A DNA stretch of 32,981 nt from Candidatus Gottesmanbacteria bacterium (GTDB lineage: Bacteria; Patescibacteriota; Microgenomatia; JACOXO01), in assembly GCA_016182365.1 (NCBI GenBank), contig JACOXO010000021.1, forward strand, positions 1-32,981, written 5' to 3'. Of this stretch, positions 19,250 to 27,646 are shown piece after piece (within the stretch, counting starts at the first letter, position 1; each line of letters begins with the position of its first letter). The notes under the pieces are model-generated. The model worked only from the letters and a program-made list of their open reading frames with translations, searched no databases and was not told where the DNA came from. The position numbers and the translations under genes were made by a program.

Positions 19250-21193
19250 ATGAAAGACGGATTTGACAAAATTGACATTAAAAGCACCTCTATGAAGAAA
19301 AAAACAAAAAGTCCCGACGCAAAGGTCGGGATCCCGACCCGAAGGCGTCGGGGAAAAATATCTAAATGGTTAATTCCAGTTTTAATCGTTATTTTTATTG
19401 CTCTTGGTTTTACCGGTTTTCAGGTAAGCTCTGTGTACAGACAAGGCAAAAAAACTCAGGCAAGTGCAGAGTTGGCGATTCAGACGATCAGAGACCAGAA
19501 TATTGATGCCGCAAAAGATGCCCTTATAACTACAAAAGAGGACCTAACCAAAACCAGACAATTGTATGCTGGGCTACTTTTACCTAAATATACTCCTATA
19601 GTCAGAAGTTACTATCTGGATGGAGAGCATTTGATGACTGCAGCAGATGCCGGATTAGACGCAGGTATTATTACAACCGAAGCAATTATTCCTTATGCCG
19701 ATCTTTTGGGTCTTAAGGGTGAGAGCAAATTTGTTTCGGGATCGGCGGATGAACGTATTCAAACAGCTGTTCAGACTCTTGATAAATTGACTCCCAAACT
19801 GGGTGATATAGCCGAGAAAATCAAAATAGTTAACCAAAATTTTGATAAAATCAACCCAAATAGGTATCCGGAAAAAATTGGCAATAGAGAGATTAGACCC
19901 AAACTTCTGGCTGCCAAAACTACCATAAATAATCTAAGTGAACTTTTCTTAAATGCAAGACCCCTTCTAGAGAACTTACCTAGCCTTTTGGGTGAACCTA
20001 CCCCAAAAAGATATCTTATTATATTCCAAAATGATAAAGAGCTTCGTCCCACCGGCGGTTTTATAACTGCCTATGCAATTTTCAAACTGGAAAAGGGAAA
20101 ACCTATTGTAGAAACTGCAGATGATATCTATAAACTTGATGAAAAAAATACGGCAAAAATATCACCTCCGGAGCAGTTTATTAAAAATCTGAAAGTTTTC
20201 AATCTCAATCTTAGAGATAGCAACTTCGATCCAGACTTTAAAGACTCGATGCAGAGATTTGAAGAAATGTATAATAATATTCCCGGAACAACTCCTGTTG
20301 ATGGTGTAATTGCTGTTGACACTCATGTGTTAGTTGAGGCCATGAAGATTTTAGGACCAATTCCTGCATATGGAACCAATTTTACAGTGGATATTGATCC
20401 TAGATGCGATTGTCCTCAGGTTATTTATGAGTTGGAAGATTATGCTGGAAGAAGAGTGGCATATATAAGGGAGGACAGGAAAGATATTATCGGGGTTCTT
20501 TTGTACCAGATTATGCAGAAAGCCTTGGGTGTTTCTCCTTCTCAATATTGGGGCAAGCTTTTCCAGATGGTTTTATCTGAGTTTGAGCAAAAACATATCC
20601 TTGTTTATCTTACTAACACTGACGCTCAGCAAAGTTTAGAGGCATTAAATTTTGCAGGAAGAATGATTGATTCACCTCAAGAAGACTATCTTCATATTAA
20701 TGATGCCAACTTAGGAGGAGCCAAATCCAATCTTTTTGTCAGACAGTCAGTTAAACAGGATTTTGAAAAACAGGGTGACGGGTCAATTGTCAAAACAGTA
20801 ACAATATCGTATAAAAATCCAGAACCTGGTTCCCCTGGTTGTAATCTAGAAGCAGGAGGACTTTGTCTAAATGGTCCAATGAAAAACTGGTTGAGAGTTT
20901 ACGTACCTAAAGGATCAGAACTAATAGATTTCGAAGGTTCTAGCGATGCACCAATTGTTTCGGAAGCTTATAACAGGACATTATTTGAAGGTTTGACAAC
21001 AGTTAATCCTGAAGGAGTTGCTACTGTAACAATTAAGTATAAATTACCTCAATCAGTTAGTGGTGATAAATTTTCAGAATATATCCAAAAACAGCCAGGT
21101 ACAGACAATAATGAATACATAACTCTTGTTAATGGAAATGAAGTTGACATATTTAACCTAACCAAAGATACTATAAAAGAGATTAAATTATAA
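19250..21193 (+). CDS. DUF4012 family membrane protein, with palindromic-element insertion in its cytoplasmic N-terminus
   Basis: Single TM near N-terminus; KRYLIIFQNDKELRPTGGFITAYAIFKLEKGK is characteristic of DUF4012; inserted PDAKVGIPTRRRRG before the TM. Confidence 0.85.
   Translation: MKDGFDKIDIKSTSMKKKTKSPDAKVGIPTRRRRGKISKWLIPVLIVIFIALGFTGFQVSSVYRQGKKTQASAELAIQTIRDQNIDAAKDALITTKEDLTKTRQLYAGLLLPKYTPIVRSYYLDGEHLMTAADAGLDAGIITTEAIIPYADLLGLKGESKFVSGSADERIQTAVQTLDKLTPKLGDIAEKIKIVNQNFDKINPNRYPEKIGNREIRPKLLAAKTTINNLSELFLNARPLLENLPSLLGEPTPKRYLIIFQNDKELRPTGGFITAYAIFKLEKGKPIVETADDIYKLDEKNTAKISPPEQFIKNLKVFNLNLRDSNFDPDFKDSMQRFEEMYNNIPGTTPVDGVIAVDTHVLVEAMKILGPIPAYGTNFTVDIDPRCDCPQVIYELEDYAGRRVAYIREDRKDIIGVLLYQIMQKALGVSPSQYWGKLFQMVLSEFEQKHILVYLTNTDAQQSLEALNFAGRMIDSPQEDYLHINDANLGGAKSNLFVRQSVKQDFEKQGDGSIVKTVTISYKNPEPGSPGCNLEAGGLCLNGPMKNWLRVYVPKGSELIDFEGSSDAPIVSEAYNRTLFEGLTTVNPEGVATVTIKYKLPQSVSGDKFSEYIQKQPGTDNNEYITLVNGNEVDIFNLTKDTIKEIKL
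19313..19352 (+). repeat. In-frame coding palindromic element, copy 2 (inside DUF4012 gene)
   Basis: CCCGACG CAAAG GTCGGGATCCCGAC CCGAAGG CGTCGGG; 34/40 identical to copy 1, differences confined to spacers. Confidence 0.9.
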
Positions 21194-21197
21194 GCTT

Positions 21198-21755
21198 ATG
21201 AAATTTACTCAAGTTAATGCAATCGTTTTAAAACGGGTAAATGTTGGTGAGGCGGATAGGATTTTAGTTGTTTATTCAAAAGAGTTGGGGAAAATAAAAG
21301 TTATAGCTAAGGGAGTAAGGAAGATTACTTCAAGAAGAGCGGCCCATCTTGAAGTTTTTTCCCAAGTTAATATGATTATCAGGAACTCCAAAACACTTCC
21401 ATATGTGGGAGAAGTTTCTTCATTATATTCATTCACTACCCTTCATAAGAGTTTTAGGAAAATTGCCATAGCATACCATCTGTCTGAAATACTTGATAGG
21501 ATTCTACCTAGCCATGAGAAAAATGAATACGTTTATAATATGTTTGCCAGTTTCTTAAAAGCTCTTGATAAAGAAAGCGCAAATGAGACTGTCCGTTCAA
21601 ATGTAAGATATTTTGTCCATGATATGCTGTCACATCTTGGTTATCTTAAGAAAACCAGTCAATTCACTTACAGTCAGCTTTTGGGAGAAGTTGAAAGCGT
21701 TATCGAACGCCCCCTGGCAACAGTAAACCTCCTGCACACAATCTCAAGATCATAA
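21198..21755 (+). CDS. recO: DNA repair protein RecO (short form)
   Basis: KFTQVNAIVLKRVNVGEADRILVVYSKELGKIKVIAKGVRKITSRRAAHLEVFSQVNMII. Confidence 0.88.
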   Translation: MKFTQVNAIVLKRVNVGEADRILVVYSKELGKIKVIAKGVRKITSRRAAHLEVFSQVNMIIRNSKTLPYVGEVSSLYSFTTLHKSFRKIAIAYHLSEILDRILPSHEKNEYVYNMFASFLKALDKESANETVRSNVRYFVHDMLSHLGYLKKTSQFTYSQLLGEVESVIERPLATVNLLHTISRS

Positions 21756-21813
21756 TAAATTAAACCTATAGTTGTTATTTCTCTAATTAATTTATATAAT
21801 TTATACTTCTTGT

Positions 21814-23730
21814 ATGGCTGTTACTAAAGAGACTATTCAACAAGTTCGAAAAATGCCTCACATTTTAGGCAGAATTAGAAATGAAGTATTATTTCTTGAA
21901 CCTGAAAAAACTGAACCGGCAGTTGAGGGTATATTAAATGAAGAAAACTACACTTTATCTAAAAGACAAAAAAATGTTTTAGAAACTGGTCTGCCTTTAT
22001 TTATTCATGATAGAGAAGGGTTAGAGGATGTTTTGAGTGATGGAAGAAAATACCAAGAGATTAGAACAAGAGTAGGTATCAAGCATAAATTAAGAAAATA
22101 TAGTAGAGTCGGCAAAGATTTTCATCCCACATCAATTACATTTGTACTTGATCCTGAAAATTTTAAAACAGCATGGAATGAATCAAATGATTATGCATCT
22201 GAATCTGATGCAATTGGTTTTACAAACAGAACATACTCAATTCCTTATAATGGCTATGAAATTAGGTATTCTTTCCGGGATGGTAGCGCGTCAAACAGTT
22301 CAGCTTCTGATCACGAGAACCAGCACGTTTTAAATAGATACGTCCATCCACATCTTTTAAATACCGATTTTTTTGATACTGATTTGTCAAAGGCTAGCGA
22401 GAGCTTTTGGAATGTAAAAGATAGAAGAAGTTTTAATCGAACTCTTAAATATCTATCTTTTCATCAATTATATAATTATCTTGATGAGCTTACAGCAACG
22501 TCATTAAAAAGAAATTCAGTTCTTTCGCAATTTATAGGTGATAAGAAATGCTACTATGGAAAAATCCATAGTGACCGAATTCTTGCCTTACGTAGAGGAC
22601 TTCCAAACCGAGGACTTGAAAGGCTGTTTTGGGAGAAAATGATTCATGACGAAAATAAAATATTACAGCACAAAATTAAATTTATTGACAGAGAATATGA
22701 CTGGCTTAGATATGATCGTAGACTCACTGATGAAGTCACAAATATCTTACAAAGTTTAACGCCAAATAGAGCCTATCTTATAAAATTATTCACTACTAAG
22801 ACTATTTCAGAATTAGATATTTATAGATGGGCACGAGAGTATTTTAATGATTGGCAGCCAAAAGATTCTATAGAAAAGAGATTAGATCTGACTAATTTTT
22901 TAAATAATAGTTTTTTAAATACTACTGAAGGAACGGAAGTTGAGGATGTTGAGAGTTTTTCTAAAGTATTTGCTGGCAGAGTTTTAACTCATAAAAACGA
23001 TATACTTTCATCACAATCAGTTGGAAATGAGTCATTTGATTTCAGTTTCAAACCATTTGATGTTAGTCAAATTGAAGATGTTGTTAGTGTAGTTAAGGAT
23101 GCATCTGTAAATATGTTTAATCTTATTCGTGATGACTACATTCCCTTTATTGATCAGCAAAATTTATCAGGAGAAGAAAACCAAGATGTAAAATTCAATT
23201 TTTTTAGAGAAAACTTAAAGCCTGATTTTGTCTTCTATCTTTTTGTTGAAGGTTATGAAACCGTAATGAATCAAGTTACGGATGATTTAGTAAGGTCGAT
23301 GAATAATCCAGAAGATAAAGCGAGGTTTAAGGATATAGTAGGGTATGAACAGGAAATGTTAGCAAGAAGAGCATTAGAAATTGATGATGCAACTGAAGAT
23401 ATGCTTTCAGTTTTTAAAAAGTCAGAAGTTATTGATTTTGATCAATTGTTTGCACCAGGTTATAGAAAAAAGGATGAGACATATCAGAATATGCTGCAAG
23501 CAATTATTAACAAACCCACAGATATTGGAAAACTGGCTCCACATATTACACGTGAGCAGGCAGTAAAATTTGCGTCTTTTATTCTTAGATTATTAATATG
23601 GTCGCAAGAAAAAAGTTTGGTTTCTGACAATGATCAAAATGAATTAAAAAAATACATTAAATTAATGAGACAGAAGAGGATTTTACCAACAATATTTGAA
23701 TCCTTATCAGACTCTCTTTCTATTAATTAA
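21814..23730 (+). CDS. Uncharacterised 638-aa protein with HExxH motif, possible zinc metallopeptidase-like
   Basis: SDHENQHVLNRYVHPHLL contains HENQH at residues 167-171; downstream YNYLDELTATSLKRN supplies a candidate third ligand Glu. Confidence 0.55.
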   Translation: MAVTKETIQQVRKMPHILGRIRNEVLFLEPEKTEPAVEGILNEENYTLSKRQKNVLETGLPLFIHDREGLEDVLSDGRKYQEIRTRVGIKHKLRKYSRVGKDFHPTSITFVLDPENFKTAWNESNDYASESDAIGFTNRTYSIPYNGYEIRYSFRDGSASNSSASDHENQHVLNRYVHPHLLNTDFFDTDLSKASESFWNVKDRRSFNRTLKYLSFHQLYNYLDELTATSLKRNSVLSQFIGDKKCYYGKIHSDRILALRRGLPNRGLERLFWEKMIHDENKILQHKIKFIDREYDWLRYDRRLTDEVTNILQSLTPNRAYLIKLFTTKTISELDIYRWAREYFNDWQPKDSIEKRLDLTNFLNNSFLNTTEGTEVEDVESFSKVFAGRVLTHKNDILSSQSVGNESFDFSFKPFDVSQIEDVVSVVKDASVNMFNLIRDDYIPFIDQQNLSGEENQDVKFNFFRENLKPDFVFYLFVEGYETVMNQVTDDLVRSMNNPEDKARFKDIVGYEQEMLARRALEIDDATEDMLSVFKKSEVIDFDQLFAPGYRKKDETYQNMLQAIINKPTDIGKLAPHITREQAVKFASFILRLLIWSQEKSLVSDNDQNELKKYIKLMRQKRILPTIFESLSDSLSIN

Positions 23731-23770
23731 ATGTTCTTTTAATATTTTTCTGCTACAATATAAGGCAACG

Positions 23771-25051
23771 ATGGATAAGATTGTCGCTTTAACTAAAAGA
23801 CGGGGATTTGTTTATCCTTCCTCAAGTATCTACGGTGGGTTTGGGGGCTTCTGGGATTTTGGTCCTTTAGGAGTTGAACTTAAAAACCAAATTAAAAAAC
23901 TTTGGTGGGATACGTTTGTCCGCAACAGGTCTGATATGTACGGACTTGATTCCAGTATTATTTTAAATCCTAAAGTATGGGAAGCAAGCGGTCATACAGG
24001 TCCTGGTTTTGCAGATCCACTCCGGGAATGTAAAAAATGTCATCACAGGTTTAGAGAAGAAGATCTTAAGAAAGATTCCTGTCCTGATTGTGGTGGCGAT
24101 CTTATGTCTCCTCGTTCATTTAATATTCTGGTTAAAACTTTTATAGGATCTGTTGAAGATACTAAAGCAACAGCCTATTTAAGAGGAGAAACAGCTCAGG
24201 GTATTTTTATTAATTTTAAAAACATTTTTGATGCCTTTCATCCAAAACTTCCATTTGGTATAGCCCAGATTGGTAAAGCATTTAGAAACGAGATAACACC
24301 TGGTAACTTTTTCTTTAGAAGCCGGGAGTTTGAACAAATGGAAATTGAATATTTTGTCGATCCCACTTTAGCCACTTCGGAATTTGAGAAATGGGTTAAA
24401 CAAGTTTTTGATTGGTTTATATTATTAGGTTTAAAAAAAGAAAATCTAAGATTTTTCAAACATCCTCAGGAAAAATTAGCGCATTACTCAAAGGCTACTA
24501 CGGATATTGAGTATAAATTTCCTTTTGGCTGGAGTGAGTTTCAGGGAACTGCAAATAGAGGAGATTTTGATTTAATGCAACACAGCAAATATTCAGGTAA
24601 AGAATTAATGTATCAATTTCAGGATGGAAAAAAGATTTTTCCTTATGTAATTGAACCATCATTTGGAGTCGAGAGATTAATGTTAGCTTTACTTGTTGAT
24701 GCTTATTATGAAGACACCAGTAATAAAAGGGTAGTTCTTAAACTTAGCCCTAAAGTATCACCATATCAAGTAGCCGTATTTCCTCTTCTTGCAAATAAGC
24801 CGGAGTTGGTTGATAAAGCACAGGTCGTATTTAATAATTTAAGAAAAAAATACAGAGTAATATTTGATGGCAGAGGCAATATTGGCAAGAGATATTTTGC
24901 TCAGGATGAGATTGGTACACCATATTGCGTTACAGTTGATTTTGATACACTGGAGGATAATTCGGTTACTGTAAGAGATAGAGACACAACTAAACAGGAC
25001 AGGGTATCTATTACAAAACTTGACGAATATCTCAATAATAAGTTATTCTAA
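23771..25051 (+). CDS. glyQS: Glycyl-tRNA synthetase, dimeric class II type
   Basis: MDKIVALTKRRGFVYPSSSIYGGFGGFWDFGPLGVELKNQIKKLWW, CxxC/CxxC zinc site, LRGETAQGIFINFKN, FRNEITPGNFFFRSREFEQMEIEYF; ATG at 23771. Confidence 0.96.
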   Translation: MDKIVALTKRRGFVYPSSSIYGGFGGFWDFGPLGVELKNQIKKLWWDTFVRNRSDMYGLDSSIILNPKVWEASGHTGPGFADPLRECKKCHHRFREEDLKKDSCPDCGGDLMSPRSFNILVKTFIGSVEDTKATAYLRGETAQGIFINFKNIFDAFHPKLPFGIAQIGKAFRNEITPGNFFFRSREFEQMEIEYFVDPTLATSEFEKWVKQVFDWFILLGLKKENLRFFKHPQEKLAHYSKATTDIEYKFPFGWSEFQGTANRGDFDLMQHSKYSGKELMYQFQDGKKIFPYVIEPSFGVERLMLALLVDAYYEDTSNKRVVLKLSPKVSPYQVAVFPLLANKPELVDKAQVVFNNLRKKYRVIFDGRGNIGKRYFAQDEIGTPYCVTVDFDTLEDNSVTVRDRDTTKQDRVSITKLDEYLNNKLF

Positions 25052-25056
25052 ATATT

Positions 25057-25623
25057 ATGGATAAAGATAAAAAACCGGTTGAAAATAAGCCAAATCAGAT
25101 AAAACATGAGCATAAATCTGAGACCAATATCCCTGTTCAGGAGCCTATTCTCCATGAAGAACAACCTAAAAAGAAAAATCCTTTAATTATTATTGCAATT
25201 GTTGTTATTGTTTTGGGTCTGCTTTGGGGAGGAGCAAGAATACTAGGTATCGGAGGTGGATCTGGTTCTAACGGTCCGGCACCAACCGCAACTCCATTTT
25301 TACCACCAGCAGATCCTAACATTGTAGTTGAACTTATTCCTCTTACTACAGGTCAGACAGTTGATCTTAGAATAAGTAAGATCCCAGCAGATATAACTTC
25401 AGTTGAATATGAATTAAAATATAAGACAGATAAGCTACCTCAGGGTGTATCAGGAACAGCTCAGGTTGAGGATGGTAGAGTGACCCGTGAGCTTACACTT
25501 GGAACATGTTCAAGTGGTGCATGTAAGTACCACACAATTCCAGATGGTAAAGGCATGCTTACAATTAAATTTAATTCTTCAAAAGGTGCTACCCGCTTCC
25601 AAAAAGAATTCAAGCTTTTTTAA
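25057..25623 (+). CDS. Membrane-anchored hypothetical protein (single TM, extracellular domain)
   Basis: Lys/Gln-rich N-terminus, one TM (PLIIIAIVVIVLGLLWGGARIL), Gly/Pro linker, C-terminal globular region; 5 nt after glyQS. Confidence 0.7.
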   Translation: MDKDKKPVENKPNQIKHEHKSETNIPVQEPILHEEQPKKKNPLIIIAIVVIVLGLLWGGARILGIGGGSGSNGPAPTATPFLPPADPNIVVELIPLTTGQTVDLRISKIPADITSVEYELKYKTDKLPQGVSGTAQVEDGRVTRELTLGTCSSGACKYHTIPDGKGMLTIKFNSSKGATRFQKEFKLF

Positions 25624-25636
25624 AGTTATCTGTCTC

Positions 25637-25664
25637 TTGTAAATGATAAATTTTATGCTAGAAT
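25637..25664 (+). promoter_or_regulatory. Predicted extended -10 promoter for intergenic small RNA
   Basis: TTGTAA (25637-25642), 16-nt spacer, TGC-TAGAAT (25659-25664) extended -10; predicted start coincides with first base of the downstream stem. Confidence 0.5.
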
Positions 25665-25670
25665 AGTTAT

Positions 25671-25737
25671 AGTCGAGCTAAAAGCGTACCCTCGCCGTAA
25701 AAGCGGAGAGTGAGGACGATACAGCTTGACTTTTTTT
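25671..25737 (+). ncRNA. Candidate structured small RNA (~67 nt) ending in an intrinsic-terminator-like stem and U-tract
   Basis: AGTCGAGCT (25671-25679) pairs with AGCTTGACT (25723-25731), 9 bp with one G.U; inner stem CCTCGC/GTGAGG; seven T from 25731. Confidence 0.5.
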
Positions 25738-25770
25738 ATTTAAGCATAAATTTTCTAACCTTTTGTTCTA

Positions 25771-25784
25771 ATGTTTCGAAACAT
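25771..25784. repeat. 14-bp perfect palindrome ATGTTTCGAAACAT, extendable by imperfect flanks; possible convergent terminator hairpin
   Basis: Self-complementary; flanks TTTTGTTCTA / AGAAACAAAA extend pairing with single-base bulges; lies between convergent genes. Confidence 0.45.
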
Positions 25785-25795
25785 AGAAACAAAAC

Positions 25796-26287
25796 TTATA
25801 GCCTCTTTATCATCTTTTTTACCTTGAATGTTTTGTCTCCGATTTTTTCGACAGAACTATCATAATCTTCAAAACCTTGTTTTCTGTAAAATTCAATTGC
25901 TTTTTGGTTCATTTCTTCTATATCAACAAAAACAGTTTTAATACCCTTAAATTCTACTAGTGTCTTATTAAATAGCATTTTTCCAATTCCCTTGTTTTGA
26001 TGAGATGGAAGAATATAAAGACGATCTAATTGTAGAGTTTCATTATTCTCTATTCTTCTTGCAGTAATAATGCCAACTATTTTTTCATTCTCATCTTTTG
26101 CAACTGCAAAGTAAACTTTGGGATTTTGAATTTGCTGTTTAAGAAGTTCTGGGTCGTGCCATGTTGAAGTAACCACTTCTATGGTTTCAGCTGAAAAATA
26201 AGAATGATATGTGTTAATCCATGTATGTTTAAGTAATGCTTTTATTTCGTTAACTTGTTCAACTTTAGCTTTTTCAACTGTAAACAT
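25796..26287 (-). CDS. GNAT family N-acetyltransferase
   Basis: LQLDRLYILPSHQNKGIGKMLF acetyl-CoA-binding motif, VFVDIEEMNQKAIEFYRKQGFE. Confidence 0.9.
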   Translation of the reverse strand: MFTVEKAKVEQVNEIKALLKHTWINTYHSYFSAETIEVVTSTWHDPELLKQQIQNPKVYFAVAKDENEKIVGIITARRIENNETLQLDRLYILPSHQNKGIGKMLFNKTLVEFKGIKTVFVDIEEMNQKAIEFYRKQGFEDYDSSVEKIGDKTFKVKKMIKRL

Positions 26288-26295
26288 TTAATTGT

Positions 26296-27426
26296 TTATT
26301 TAGATAAATATTCTTCAAGCTTTGATAAAACTTCAGGCATATTTTCCCTTCCAAACCCTATTCTAATATGTTTGTCATCGTAATCATAAACAGTTGACGG
26401 TAACAACATAATTCCAGTATCTTTAATAACCTGTTCACAAAACTCATACGCGCTTTTATTAATTAATAGTTTTGGAAAGCAAATTGTACCGGCTTTTGGT
26501 TTTGACCAAGAGAATATATTTGAAAATTTATTAAAAAATACATCCAATAATTGTAAATTTCTTTCAATTCTTTTTAAATGCCTCATGATGATTTTATCCT
26601 TATTTCTTAGAGCAATAATAGAAAGTATTTCGCTTGGGGCACTGCTGCAGATCGTAGTGTAATCTTTAAACTCAGACATTTTTGAATATAAAGATTTATT
26701 TTTAGTAACAAGCCAACCTATCCTAACTCCAGCCATACCAAATGTTTTTGACATGCCAAATAAACTGACAGAGTTGTCATAAAGATCAGAAACAGAATCT
26801 AATCTATCATCTTGGTTGTATTCCAAAAATCTATACATCTCATCAGAAAATATCGATATATTATTCTCTTTTGCAAAATTAACAATTTGTAAAAGTTCTT
26901 CGTTGCTGGGTAAATACCCTGTTGGGTTATGGGGAAAATTAATTATAATTAACTTTGTATTTGCTTTAACAATCTTTTTCAGTTGATTAATATTAAAATT
27001 CCACCCGTTTTGTTCCTCTGGATTCCATTTGGTAACTTCGCATCCTATACTTTGGGCTATTTGATAAAGCGATTGATATCCAGGAAAGGTACAAACAACA
27101 TGGTCGCCTGACCTGAGCATTGTATTAAATGCAATAAATATTCCTTCTTCAGGCGTAGTAATTAAAACGTTTTCGTGGGTAATTGTTTCATAAAGTTTTG
27201 CAACCTCTTTTCTAAGTAAAGGATTTCCTAAGGATTCTGTATAACCAAGCTTTAAACTATTCCACAACTCTTTTGTCTCCGAATCTGCCCATTCCAATAA
27301 CTCTTTTTGTGCTAGACCGTCACAGTCAGAACTGCAAAGTAGATATTTTGCTGAAAATTCATATTTTGCAAAATAACGCTCTAATTTAAAAGGTTTTATA
27401 TTCACAATCGTATTATAACAAACCAA
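26296..27426 (-). CDS. PLP-dependent aminotransferase class I/II
   Basis: LITTPEEGIFIAFNTML, FPGYQSLYQIA, INFPHNPTGYLPS, SDEMYRFLEY, LFGMSKTFGMAGVRIGWLV (Schiff-base Lys). Confidence 0.9.
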   Translation of the reverse strand: MVCYNTIVNIKPFKLERYFAKYEFSAKYLLCSSDCDGLAQKELLEWADSETKELWNSLKLGYTESLGNPLLRKEVAKLYETITHENVLITTPEEGIFIAFNTMLRSGDHVVCTFPGYQSLYQIAQSIGCEVTKWNPEEQNGWNFNINQLKKIVKANTKLIIINFPHNPTGYLPSNEELLQIVNFAKENNISIFSDEMYRFLEYNQDDRLDSVSDLYDNSVSLFGMSKTFGMAGVRIGWLVTKNKSLYSKMSEFKDYTTICSSAPSEILSIIALRNKDKIIMRHLKRIERNLQLLDVFFNKFSNIFSWSKPKAGTICFPKLLINKSAYEFCEQVIKDTGIMLLPSTVYDYDDKHIRIGFGRENMPEVLSKLEEYLSK

Positions 27427-27516
27427 TATATTTATTAAATTAACCTAATTTACACACTAGCGAAATTACGGTTAATTTCCTAGGTGTCCTATATAATTCA
27501 CCTCCCAGGTGATCAT

Positions 27517-27602
27517 ATAATGTTTTCACGGTTTCATAGGAAGTATGAAATTGGATTGTTGTATTGCTAAATTGGGTATTGACAGAAGCGTGAAAACATT
27601 AT
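27517..27602. repeat. 14-bp perfect inverted repeat ATAATGTTTTCACG / CGTGAAAACATTAT, arms 58 nt apart
   Basis: Left arm 27517-27530, right arm 27589-27602, exact reverse complements; in the divergent aminotransferase/mraZ intergenic region. Confidence 0.8.
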
Positions 27603-27607
27603 TAAAT
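27579..27607 (+). promoter_or_regulatory. Predicted sigma70-type promoter for the mraZ operon
   Basis: Consensus TTGACA (27579-27584), 17-nt spacer, weak -10 TTAAAT (27602-27607). Confidence 0.4.
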
Positions 27608-27641
27608 GGGATGAAGTGGTACAAAGTGGTGATAAATGGTG
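27604..27641 (+). promoter_or_regulatory. MraZ operator (four MraZ boxes)
   Basis: aaaTGGGatg aagTGGTac aaagTGGTg ataaaTGGTg: TGG at 27607, 27617, 27627, 27637, exact 10-nt period, immediately upstream of the mraZ ATG at 27647; matches known 10-bp-phased MraZ direct repeats. Confidence 0.7.
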
Positions 27642-27646
27642 AATAT

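Noticed and set aside
19655-20545. Minus-strand ORFs within the DUF4012 gene
   Set aside because: Shadow ORFs opposite a well-supported coding sequence
22142-23566. Plus-strand short ORFs 22142..22333 and 23381..23566
   Set aside because: Out-of-frame overlap with the 638-aa ORF; low-complexity composition
27545-27646. N-terminal extension of MraZ (MKLDCCIAKLGIDRSVKTLLNGMKWYKVVINGEY)
   Set aside because: MraZ normally starts just before its first SpoVT/AbrB-like repeat; this region holds the predicted promoter and MraZ boxes, so it is more likely non-coding leader
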